The notes under the pieces were generated by a model that saw only the letters and a program-made list of their open reading frames with translations, was not told the DNA's origin and searched no databases. Shown in pieces: positions 10,797-20,263 of a stretch of 64,000 nt of DNA. The first letter of the stretch is position 1, and each line of letters starts with the position of its first letter. Made by a program: the position numbers and the translations under genes. Origin of the DNA: Adiantum capillus-veneris (lineage: Eukaryota; Streptophyta; Polypodiopsida; Polypodiales; Pteridaceae). The stretch spans positions 75,649,372 through 75,713,371 of the forward strand of contig CM043953.1 in NCBI GenBank assembly GCA_014529385.2. The letters are read 5' to 3'.

Positions 10797-11510
10797 AGAT
10801 GTAGACGAAGGAAGAAAGAGATTTACTAGGATTGTAGATGACATTGACATCATATCTTGTTTAGATTTTCTTTTGGATATTTTATATATAACCGTCGGTG
10901 ACTCTCTTTTCAAGCAAACAATTGGTAACCCTATGGGCACCAATTGTGCTGTTTTTCTTGCTAATTTCTATCTTTTTACCTATGAGTTTGATTTTATGGA
11001 GCGTCTCGTCCTTGCTAACGCTTGCTTAATATTTTTGCACAAGTTATGCAATGTAAGAAGCTTTGTAGATTATCTTTTTGTTCCCGACGTTCCTTATTTT
11101 CAAGATTTTATGTATTTGAATTCGAGTTTTGTAGGTGGAGGAATTTATCCTAAGGAGTTCTGTGAACTTAATTGTAGATTGTTGTGCCTTTTTAGACCTT
11201 AAGATTTTTCAGACTCCCTTGGGATTAGAAGTAGATATCTATGATAAGCGCATCGAACTAAAATATGATAATCTAAATATCATCCATATGCCTCACATTT
11301 CTTCGAATATTTCTCTTTTAGCTAAGTACGGTGTCATTTGCTCTCAATTATTTAGATTTTCTCGTCTTTGTTCTAGTAAATCAGCTTTTGTTTTAAACTT
11401 CAATCGTGCCATCTTATTTCCTTACTCGTTGAGAAAGGATACTCATTCAAAAGAATCATGAAAAACATTCGTTCATTTTGCATCGTAGTAAGTTTATTTT
11501 TAATGTTTCT
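10797..11510 (+). pseudogene. Penelope-like retroelement, 3' half (RT palm and thumb)
   Basis: This continues 5595-6711 after element B. Family motifs in order: DILYITVGDSLFKQTIGNPMGTNCA at about 10873-10950 (block Q-x-x-G-x-PMG-x-x-x-AP); RSFVDYLF at about 11058-11082, where the catalytic YIDD is altered to FVDY; GGIYPKE at about 11140; CAFLDLKIF at about 11185-11210; VDIYDKR at about 11230-11250; then the thumb (HISSNISLLAKYGVICSQLFRFSR) and VEKGYSFKRIMKNIRSF near 11430-11480. The thumb is in a different frame from the palm. No GIY-YIG endonuclease is seen downstream. Confidence 0.82.
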
Positions 11511-12096
11511 TCTTTTGGAATGTTCAAGATTATGAGTAGTAATTTCAATAAAAGTGGAGAGCTTAAAAACCCACTTATTGTTTGACTTAGTAACACACTA
11601 TTGTTTTGATCTCTAGCGCTTCTAGTATTTTTACTCTAGCTTGACAAATGCTAGCCTTTATCATGGCTGAGTATGCCCATCACCTTCGGAGGGTGATAGA
11701 AACTCAGCTCGTTGGTTTTGTAGAGTACGCTTAAAGCATGAATGACCTCTATACAAACGTGCACCTACTTCTGGGCATTAACGACGTGAGTAAGGATGTC
11801 ATAGCTGTTGTCCAAGCTATGCATGATAAAGGTCATAATCTTATTCTTCCTGTTCAGACAAGTAGCGAAGTTGAGGACACATGTTGTCAAGTTTGGACCT
11901 TTGTACTTCTTTGGTTATTTGCAGCCCCTTCTTCGTAGGTTTGTAGTAGTATTCATTTTTCGATTTCGTATTTAGCTTGCGTTAGGAATTAAGAATTTGT
12001 TCTTTTAGAAGTCGTTGTGTGAAATTTGATTTCTAGGATTAAGTTTTTAAGATGCCTTATCCTTTTTTATTTAAAGTTGAGTACTTGTTTTAAGTT
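11511..12096. other. No recognised gene
   Basis: An AT-rich stretch after the Penelope-like RT. A short open frame at 11738-11938 has no recognisable motif. I see no GIY-YIG or LTR signal. Confidence 0.4.
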
Positions 12097-12361
12097 AGCC
12101 AAGTAAGCTGTGTCAACTTATTTTATTTTTTTTTACCGAGAAAAAGATCCTTCTATTAGTTAATGAAAACTGCCCATAGGGCTACATCCACCTCTACAAG
12201 AGAGGGCTACAACAAGCATGATGGGGAGACTCTCCCAATGAAAAAGCAACATATATACAATGAGGCTAAATCAAGAGATGGGAGAAGGGAAGAGCCACAC
12301 AGGTGGACAGTAGTGCCATCTGAGCACCCCCTGAGCCAAGTAAGCTGTGTCAACTTATTTT
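12097..12361 (-). mobile_element. Small poly(A) retroposon with 28-bp target-site duplication
   Basis: A 209-bp insert (12125-12333) starts with a poly-T run on the + strand, so its A-tail is on the - strand. It is bounded by two identical 28-base direct repeats, 12097-12124 and 12334-12361 (AGCCAAGTAAGCTGTGTCAA and on). This is the structure left by target-primed reverse transcription. No RNA polymerase III A/B boxes are obvious, so a 5'-truncated LINE is more likely than a SINE. Confidence 0.85.
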
Positions 12362-12479
12362 GCGCATGCCTTTTCTAAAAACATTTCTAAGTTAATAATG
12401 TTTTGTTTTATCTAGTTTTGTTTCGTAGCAAATAAAGTGATATAGTTTTTTTTTCTTGTGTCCCTTGCTTTCATAGTTT

Positions 12480-15110
12480 TATGAGTACTTTGTTCCTTCC
12501 CTCTTATAATTCGTGAGTTCAGACTTTTTCGAACTTATGTTGGTATATGGTTTTATAGTTGGGGGCAATATGGCTTGAGTAATGTATGAAGCGTGACCCA
12601 TCGGATATCTCCCAAGCCGTAATACATTGGCGTTGTAGAAAAGCTTCATTCACTCGGTAGTCTATTGAGGCATCATGTAGCAAGTGTAATGCATCCCATC
12701 TTCCAAACCACTTCTTTATATCTTGCATCCAACCCGTGTTCAAGATCTTGCTTTTATTCGTCTTTTGAACTTTTTTACTTGCTTCCCATGCAATTGTAGG
12801 GGTTTTGACGCATCTTTATCATGTACTCGACAACCCTTTCCATGCCCATAACCTCAATTGGAAGAGATCGTGACTCAAGAAGTACGAGCATATATGGTGT
12901 TCCGGAGAAAGTTTGTAAGAAAATGCTTTTGGACATTCTCAAACTCTTTCCAAGTAGACTTTGAGATGCTCCCACCCCACACTTCAACTCCATAAAGAAG
13001 AACTGGTGTCACCAATGTGTCAAAAAGGTACTTCTTGAGAATCCAACAGTGATGTTTCTCGCATTACACATGTTCTCAAATGCATAATATGCTCTCTTTC
13101 CGCCTTCCAAACGATACATAACACATTCATGCCACTTGTTATTGGCCGGAACAGTGGAACCTCAAGGCCAAGGTACTTAAAGCTCTCAACAACTTCAAGT
13201 GTCATTGTTGTACACAATGCATAGCTTCTCCTTATGGTTGGTTTTCACAAGCATAACCTTTGTTTTGGATTCATTCACAATCAGCCTACTATGCAAGCAA
13301 ACTTTCTCAAGGACAACCATAAGCTTCTGTGCATCCTCCAAAGTGTGTGCTAGAAGCACTACATCATGTGCATACAACAAAAGCATGATTATCGCATTGC
13401 ATATAGTGACCTCTTCAATGCCTTCTTGTATAAAGTCAAGTACCATTTGTTTCAATTGATCAATGGATAGACCAAAGAGAGTTGATAACAATGGACATCC
13501 TTGTTTAACCCCAATAGTGCTTGCAATTTTTTTTGAAATTCCTCTTCCCATGCGTAATTGACACACCACCTTCTCATAGATTAGAGAAACCGCAAGCACA
13601 AACTCACTTGGCACTTGGAGTTCTTCTATCCTTCTCCACAAATTGTTATGTGGAATCAGAGCAAAGGCTTTCTTAAAGTCCACAAAGCAACAATACAATT
13701 GCTTTTCTTTCAACCGACTTTCCTCCATGAGAACACGAAGAGTAACAAGATGATCAATGGTGCTATGGCGTAGACGAAAACCGGTGTTCCTTTTACACGC
13801 TGGCCATTCTTTTTAGCCCAATCACTCAATTTTACCTCCATTATGCACCCAAACAACTTTGCCATAAGAGACCCAATCATTATAGTTCGGTAGTTATTTA
13901 CATTCTTTACATCCCCACCTTTATACAAAGGCTTGACCCAATTAGTACTCCAATCACAAGGCATACCACGTTGAAATGCAAGGTTGAACATATCACACAT
14001 CCACTCATGTGTAAAATCTCCTGTCCATTTAATCATTTCCGGCTTGATATTGAAGATCTCTCGCTTTGCGAGTGGCCAACTTTTCAAGCCCACTGTACAC
14101 ATCCTCAATAGTAAAGAAAGAGGGCATATATAAAAGTGAACCAATAAATAATATTTTTCTAGCATTTGGTTGCTCATATAGTTGCCTACAATGTGTGTAC
14201 ATAAGACTTAAGTTACCAAAACTCTCAACCCGCTTGTCCCTCAAGTTTCTCCAAAATCTTCCACATGCACATGTCTTTTCTTGGACTGGAAAAAATTGAT
14301 GCTTTACTTCTCATCTTCTTCTCTTCTTTTGAATCAATGCCTTGTATGTATGCAAATAACTTTGATAGTTGTCTTTGTCCACAGTTGCAGCAAGCTTTAT
14401 CAAGGACCTTCGAGTATCATGACATTCTTTATCATTTGCGTGATCTATCTTTGTTGATTCCATGGACATGCTTTATGGCAAAGTATTCTTTGGCGCAAGA
14501 ACAAATAACTTCCTTGAAAGCTTCCCAATGAGTTTCCAATGGTGCATCATGTTGAAGCTTTGTTATCCATATCAACCATTTCAATGTATATTGGTGCCCG
14601 TTTGAAATCCATACATAGTAATAACTTCTCTTCCCTTCGCTGAGATTATCATGCTTAGTTGCTTCTCCACATACAAGCTCAATACAAGGTCCGATGGTCA
14701 GATTTCGGGGTCCATTGGCTAATCGTAAAACTTTTTATGCAATACATGATGGATTCAGAGAGTAGCGTATAGTCAATCACACTATCCCCATTATGTTGTC
14801 TATATGTATATCCATTCGTTCCACTTTACAAAGATACACCATTGGCAATGAGCATACCTATGCTATTACACATGTGTAAAAGTAACTTTCCATAGTGATC
14901 CGTGCTCTTTTTCATCCATTGAAATACGATCTTGCATGTTAACTTTCTCCAACACCCTTAAAATGTATGGCATATCAAATGGTTGAGTATCATGTTGCAA
15001 TGCTTTTGTGTGAGCATTCATATCTCTAAAGACAATAACATCACCTTTGCCTTAAAATTAAGCAATATCCTCCTCTAAGTTAAAAAATGGTTAATCTCTA
15101 TTCATGCAAG
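12480..15110 (-). mobile_element. Decayed LINE (LINE3): endonuclease and reverse transcriptase
   Basis: The - strand reads in order: an endonuclease remnant at 15110-14700 (GDVIVFRDMNAHT, a degraded GDFNAHT, then SVIDYTLLSE); a linker; RT N-terminus at 14177-13710 (DWSTNWVKPLYKGGDVKNVNNYRTI); RT core at 13728-13195 (FVDFKKAFALIPHNNLW, GVKQGCPLLSTLFGL, LLLYAHDVVLLA with YAHD for YADD, and NESKTKVM); then post-RT pieces to about 12519. Several frameshifts and stops occur. It is not closely similar to LINE1 or LINE2. Both ends are approximate. Confidence 0.8.
13195..13728 (-). pseudogene. LINE3 reverse transcriptase core
   Basis: A 177-aa open segment with RT motif A (FVDFKKAFALIPH), B (GVKQGCPLLSTLFGLSIDQL), C (LLYAHDVVLLA) and D/E (LIVNESKTKVMLV). 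Motif C has His in place of the first catalytic Asp of YADD, so this copy would be inactive. The upstream part of RT lies in another frame at 13710-14177. Confidence 0.8.
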
Positions 15111-15584
15111 CATAAAAGGGGGAATCATGGTGAGGAATATAGCAACTGGCTACAAAAATGGGTGCTCTTTTTGGTATTATAATTTTCATTTATGCTAGAT
15201 TTACACTACTCTGTTGCTTCACTTAGGTCTAGGGCATACATGTACGGCTAGTATGTCTCCGAGATGGCCACCCACTGTATTGCTCGGCCGCCCACTTCTG
15301 GGCTGGCCGTCCACTTGGTCTGGACACCCTCATATATCTTTTTTCATGCTTGGTCGTGGGGGCTTTTTCTGGCATTGCCCTATCTCTCCTTGGGCACCTA
15401 TATCTCAGTTATTATCATTTGATCATTGTACGGGTCTTCTGCTCTGGTAGTCATGGGGGGTTGATCGCCCCCTATTCCTCATATCAGTGTTTTGTGTTTC
15501 TCTCTCTCCTCTCCTCTCTTACGCTTCCGCACACACGCACTCTCACAGTTTATGCTTGTTATCTTTCACAATTGATACAAAATC
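15111..15584. other. No recognised gene
   Basis: A stretch between LINE3 and the chromovirus 3' end. Short open frames at 15214-15601 have no recognisable motif. Pyrimidine-rich sequence runs at 15500-15540. Confidence 0.4.
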
Positions 15585-15897
15585 TTCCGCTTTTCATGTG
15601 AGTCTCTTGAAACTTTTTAAGGGTGACGTGTTAGTCGACAGGGAGCCTAATGAGCAACCTGAAGTAAAAGAGAGCGAGGAGATACTCGTTCCAGAACAGA
15701 TACCAGCTCACAAGTGAAGAAAAGTGAAAGGTAAAGTGATGCGGCAGTTCGTAGTGAAATTCAAGAAGTATCCGACATTGAATGCGAAGTGGATGGAGGA
15801 GGAGGACCTAACAGATACTCCTTAAATACTGGAACTTTACCTTGAGGCTTTCGGTCTAGCTACGTCTATTCCGAGAGATCTCGCAGATCAACAGGAT
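15585..15897 (+). pseudogene. Chromovirus integrase C-terminus with chromodomain (fragment)
   Basis: The + strand encodes HVSLLKLF, then EEILVPEQIPAHK, RKVKGKVMRQFVVKFKKYP, KWMEEEDL and LELYLEAFGL. This is the integrase tail and chromodomain, closely similar to 27934-28260 of the young chromovirus. Two in-frame stops break it (after IPAHK, and after the DTP of the chromodomain helix). The rest of the polyprotein is absent. It leads into the 3' untranslated region and LTR at 16663. Confidence 0.8.
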
Positions 15898-16000
15898 TGA
15901 ATGTGGTGTAGACGGGACTGCACGAGAGGGGAGTTTCTTTGCTCCTTTGTCAGAGATTACCCAGATGGAATAAAGTCACTGATTTTCCATTGGATTTCAG

Positions 16001-16388
16001 GGATACTGATGTGCTAAAAATATTCTGATTTATGACTTTATGAATGAAGAACTTTGAAATGGGAATTCCCGAAAATGAATCTGATTTATGTTTACTCTCT
16101 CATGTGATTTTGTTTGAGTGAAGGTTTGAAAGACGAAATGACTGCAACATTTCGGTCTTGAGATTCTATGGACATGATTGCAATAAGAATTCAAGGATAT
16201 TGATTTGCTGAAAGTATTCTGCTTTATGACTTTATGAATGAAGAACTTTGAAATGGGAATTCCCGAAAATGAATCTGATTTATGTGTACTCTCTCATGTG
16301 ATTTTGTTTGAGTGAAGGTTTGAAAGACGAAATGACTGCAACATTTCGGTCTTGAGATTCTATGGAGATGATTGCAATAAGAATTAGT
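16001..16388 (+). repeat. 194-bp tandem duplication in chromovirus 3' untranslated region
   Basis: 16001-16194 and 16195-16388 are near-identical direct copies (both contain TTATGACTTTATGAATGAAG and TGCAACATTTCGGTCTTGAG), with only a few differences. The duplication is non-coding. Confidence 0.88.
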
Positions 16389-16662
16389 TAATCTGTCATG
16401 AGTGAAGTCCGGTGTGGATATAGATGCGATTGCTAAACACGTTGCTAGGAATCATGGTCCTAGATCTCGATGGATTCTGATTTAAATGTGATTTGATGAT
16501 GTTCAGTGACTATCGATTTTGTGCAAGTACTGGATTTGTGTTGTGTAGTGCGTTGGTACTTAGACCCTCAGTGTCTATTGAATTGGTTTATGGCTTATGT
16601 CTATTTTTGCAGGCGTAATTGAGGGCGATTACAATTCTTTCGGGGGGGGGGAGGGGGGTATA

Positions 16663-16778
16663 TGTCACAAAATACTGACGTGGCATGTCCGCCCAGAATT
16701 TGACAAGAATTTAAAGTTATAAGTTGTTCCAACTTATAGGGGTCCCGTTCGATGGGACCGTGGGGACACTAGAGTAAT

Positions 16779-16854
<76 letters not shown>

Positions 16855-17250
16855 AGATGCTGACGTGGCAATTGTACGGACGCTCCGCGTTTTGCGTTGG
16901 CTGATGACATGGCGACTGTACGGAATTCCATGATTTGCGCCATAGCCTTAGGGCAGCGCCAGCTTTTGGGAAAGATGCTTTTGAGTTTAAGCTTTTCTTG
17001 TACTACTTTTGAGAGCCCTTGGGGCCTTTAAATATGTATGGAGAGGGCCTCCTGGATTGAGTTGGATGACGAGCGACCGAGCAGAGAGGACCCTCGAACT
17101 CTGTAACTTTGCTCAAGCATTAATATAAAAATAAATACCGAAAGGAGCGCCAGATTTTGGGGCCAATACCTTTGGGCACGGAACTATGCTGGGCCGTGTC
17201 GACTCAAGTGAATTGTGATTATATTTGTGAAGTGTTTGTAAGTGATTCTC
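16663..17250 (+). repeat. 3' LTR of + strand chromovirus fragment
   Basis: The LTR starts TGTCACAAAATACTGACG just after a G-rich polypurine tract (16641-16658). It holds a TATA-like CCTTTAAATATG at about 17028-17039. It also holds the cassette AATAAATACCGAAAGGAGCGC near 17130-17150, which recurs in other LTRs of the window. A (GA)n run sits at 16783-16850. The right boundary is not clear. Confidence 0.65.
16783..16850. repeat. (GA)n microsatellite
   Basis: About 34 uninterrupted GA units inside the LTR at 16663. Confidence 0.95.
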
Positions 17251-17490
17251 TCGTGTGTCGTGTCAAATTTCCCGATTTGGGTGTTCAAGTGTGTTCCAGC
17301 AAGTACCCGTAAGTCTTCAACTTGTTTGTTTACGGTCTCTTGCAACGATACCAAGTATGCCATGATCATGGCTTCCAATGTCATTGGTTGAGTGGTTGTG
17401 TTGCTATCTCCACACTAAGGAGACGTTGGATCATTTTCTACAATGGTTGTGGACCTTGTTGAAGAAGAACCCTTGTTAGTGCTGGAAGAC
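17250..17490 (-). pseudogene. Possible retroelement gag N-terminus fragment
   Basis: The - strand encodes SSSTNKGSSSTRSTTIVE, a stop, then MTLEAMIMAYLVSLQETVNKQVEDL. This looks like the start of a gag protein of a Ty3/gypsy-type element. No further gag domain follows. It lies between an LTR and the FKBP exon. The assignment is weak. Confidence 0.3.
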
Positions 17491-17716
17491 ATTGTATGTA
17501 AAACAAGAGATGAGAGTCAACTTCCCCGAACTTTCTCACTTCAAAAATGCTGCTGCAGAAAAGCCTTCCATAACTCTTAAAATTTCTGTTTTTACATTAA
17601 TGCGTAGAGGGCGTCGTGCTCTTTGATTAAGGCTATAGATCACCCAAATCGGAGTTCGGATGAAGAAGTTATGACCGAAAGAGTGAACTGTTGTCTACCA
17701 GGTCAAAAAACGGCTG

Positions 17717-17719
<3 letters not shown>

Positions 17720-17775
<56 letters not shown>
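17720..17775. repeat. (GA)n microsatellite, 50 bp before an FKBP exon
   Basis: About 28 GA units ending 50 bases before the splice acceptor at 17825. It lies in the intron upstream of the exon. Confidence 0.95.
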
Positions 17776-17779
<4 letters not shown>

Positions 17780-17825
17780 ATGAATGCTTTTCGTTGCTAG
17801 CATTGAATTTGTATGCCATATGCAG

Positions 17826-17916
17826 GGAACCTTAGTTGATGGAACAGAATTTGACTCAAGCTATACAAGGGGTGATCCAATTGAGTTTGAACTTGGAGCT
17901 GGTCATGTGATTAAAG
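17826..17916 (+). CDS. FKBP-type peptidyl-prolyl isomerase, internal exon
   Basis: A 91-nt exon after acceptor TGCAG and before donor GTATGG. It encodes [18 protein letters not shown], then [12 protein letters not shown] plus one base (phase 1). This is the first half of the FK506-binding domain. It carries the pocket residues Phe-Asp (EFDSS), Phe (EFEL) and Val-Ile (HVIK) in FKBP12 order. It fits the plant FKBP15 (ER-lumen) group, where an intron also splits VHYR from GTL. FKBPs isomerise Xaa-Pro bonds during protein folding. The preceding exons (signal peptide and VHYR region) are not found in the 17.8 kb to the left, which is all mobile elements. Confidence 0.92.
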
Positions 17917-17997
17917 GTATGGATTTTTGGACTTGATCTGATGTAATCAGTATGTATAGAACTCATTATTATTTCTTTCTTGCAATTGTATTTGTAG

Positions 17998-18102
17998 GTT
18001 GGGATCAAGGTCTGCTTGGAATGTGTGTGGGTGAAAAGAGGAAATTGAAGATTCCTTCTAAACTTGGGTATGGCGCACAAGGTTCTCCTCCTAAAATTCC
18101 AG
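17998..18102 (+). CDS. FKBP-type peptidyl-prolyl isomerase, penultimate exon
   Basis: A 105-nt exon joined in frame to 17826-17916 across an 81-bp GT-AG intron (17917-17997, acceptor TTTGTAG). It encodes [20 protein letters not shown], then [15 protein letters not shown] and the first base of a Gly codon. Trp of the binding pocket (GWDQG) and Tyr (GYG) are present. The exon ends CCAG and is followed by GCAAGT, a non-canonical GC donor in its strongest known context (AG|GCAAGT). The continuation is 28.9 kb away at 47028. Confidence 0.94.
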
Positions 18103-19889
18103 GCAAGTCACTTCTCTTAGTCTACACAACAGGCCTCTGATGCTATTGAGCATCAATTTGCTCAGTTCTCAATCGCTAAAAATAGAATGTGGTGATGTTT
18201 GATGAAAGGAAAGCAAAACGATATTTACAAGTGTCTAGGCTGCCGTTTCTCAGACTCATGTACTTACAAGTAAAAAACCTACAACGTTTTGCAAAACACG
18301 CACTCACTATGGGTCAGTCATGGTGGCTGACAGCTTTTCAGCTTCCAAGTTCTGCAAAATGCAGCCCATTCTTCTTTCAAGTGCAATGAGTGAGGGGCAG
18401 ACGGCTTTGGTTTAGTCAGGAGGCTTTGGTTTAGCCTCCTTTTCCTCGTTCAAGGGGGTTGTTTTATCTGAGCATTATAGCAAGGGGGTTGTTTTATCTG
18501 AGCAATAGTGTGCACATTGCAGCTGTTGTGCTTATTTAAGGTGTACGTAAGTGATACCTAGTGCAACCTGGCCCTTCCCAACCATGTGGCTTGGCCAATG
18601 CTTGTAAGATGAAGAGTTTTCCTCGTGGGTGCCTCAAATATGCTCGGATTTATGATCTGACATTTGTAGCCATTTATTTCTTATTTTTGACCTTTTATTA
18701 AGAAATTAGAGAAAAGGAGGAAAATATGAATGGAACAGCAACAGAGCCAGTTCTGTTTCTGCAAATAAAAACTTGGTATTCTGTCCGTCTAGTGAGTTGA
18801 AGCAGAAAGAGGTGAGGTTGCTAACAAGCATTTTTCTTCATCCCTGTGCAGAAGAGAGGAATAAAGTACCACTTAAAAGCTGAAAAATCAGCGTACACAA
18901 ACTAATCGATCACTACTTATGCGAAAAACTTGTATCAATCAAGAGAGATTAGGGGATAGGGAATTTTCTGCTAGTGACCATTCCTCTGAATCTATGCAAC
19001 CAAGGCTGCGCCGAGAGCCAGCTTGGGAGCATAGATTCTGGGAATGGTCACTGGTGGATCATTCCCGGCTGTCTAGTGTTGTGGGCAGGGGGGCCAAGAC
19101 TCCAGGGTTTACCATTCTCCATGCTGACTAGTTGGCTCCAGCAGACTTCACGGCTTTGTGGGATTCTGAGTGCTGAGTTGGCAGCAGCATGAGCTGTTCT
19201 GAATGCTGATCTGTCAGGCAAGGATTGATGTGCAGGCTCCTGGTGCCACTGTATGAATATACCGCGAATTATGGAAATAGCCCAAATGGCACATGCTTTT
19301 GCACATGATGCTTTGGGAGGCCAAGCTTTTCATGCCTAATGCTTTTAGGTCAAGGGTATTTATATACGCGCCTTGGGAGCTCACTCTGACATTTACGCAT
19401 ATACGGAAGTAGAGACCGAGTCCCCCAGTAGTTGGAAGCAATATAAAAGAAATATCAAAAGAGGCACCAGGGAGCTTGTGGGTTATCCATATGAAAAGAA
19501 TCATGCGCATAGGAGGTTGACTACTCCTTATTATCCCCATTACGTGGCCATCCAACGGGCCCACTGAATTTTGCACAGTAAACTGCAGTTAATGTATGGC
19601 CAGGATGGAGGGGCCCCCCTTTCCACGACCTTGACGAGGATAAAAAATAGCTGTGCATCAATGATTCTACAAGTAGTCCAATCCGCAAATCAGAGTGAAA
19701 ACCTCTGGTTTGGTGCACACAACTCTGTGTTGCTTTAATATCAATAGGGAAGATAGAATGAAAGCTTCAGGGGCTGATTTGCTGCTAAAGCAGCGAGTTA
19801 CAGCAGCTAAGTAAGGCTGTCAGAGGTCAGGGCTGAACTGCATAGCTTAAATTAGGGAGAGGAGGGCTTGCTTCTTTTTTGTGTGTGTG

Positions 19890-19892
<3 letters not shown>
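18103..19892. other. Intron sequence without recognised feature
   Basis: The 5' part of the giant intron. No coding, LTR or LINE motif is seen. A short direct repeat CAAGGGGGTTGTTTTATCTG occurs at 18450-18470 and 18481-18500. Confidence 0.5.

Positions 19893-19971
<79 letters not shown>
19893..19971. repeat. (GA)n microsatellite forming the (TC)n tail of LINE1
   Basis: About 39 GA units, preceded by (GT)5 at 19880-19890. It directly abuts the LINE 3' end (GATGAAATGAAATGTTATAT). LINE2 ends in the same way at 40062-40137. Confidence 0.93.
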
Positions 19972-19974
<3 letters not shown>

Positions 19975-20263
19975 ATGAAATGAAATGTTATATTAACGTC
20001 TTCAAAAGGCCAAATTGACCTATGAGACCAGAGCGTTACAATGTGGTGGATCTGATACAAAGTCAGAGTAACAAAATGAAATGACAAAATGAAATACTAT
20101 GAAATCCTAAGCTGGTAGGTGTCAACTAAGCAGCTAGCCAGGATAGCTAAATCACAAGTCACAAGAGATCGAGCATTGGTCACTGGCAGATCTCATCAAT
20201 CTCCTCCATGGTCAGCAGCCTGACCGGGCGTCGTGCATGTCGATGCTGTGTACTCCTCCGTAG

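Noticed and set aside
11511-11940. GIY-YIG endonuclease of the Penelope-like element
   Set aside because: No GIY...YIG or associated Cys/His pattern is visible in any + frame after the thumb.
16734-16943. Reading frames made of Ser-Leu or Arg-Glu repeats (also at 17623-17835, 19827-20087, 39847-40383, 44348-44686, 51609-52105)
   Set aside because: They are translations of GA/CT microsatellites with no conserved flanking sequence.
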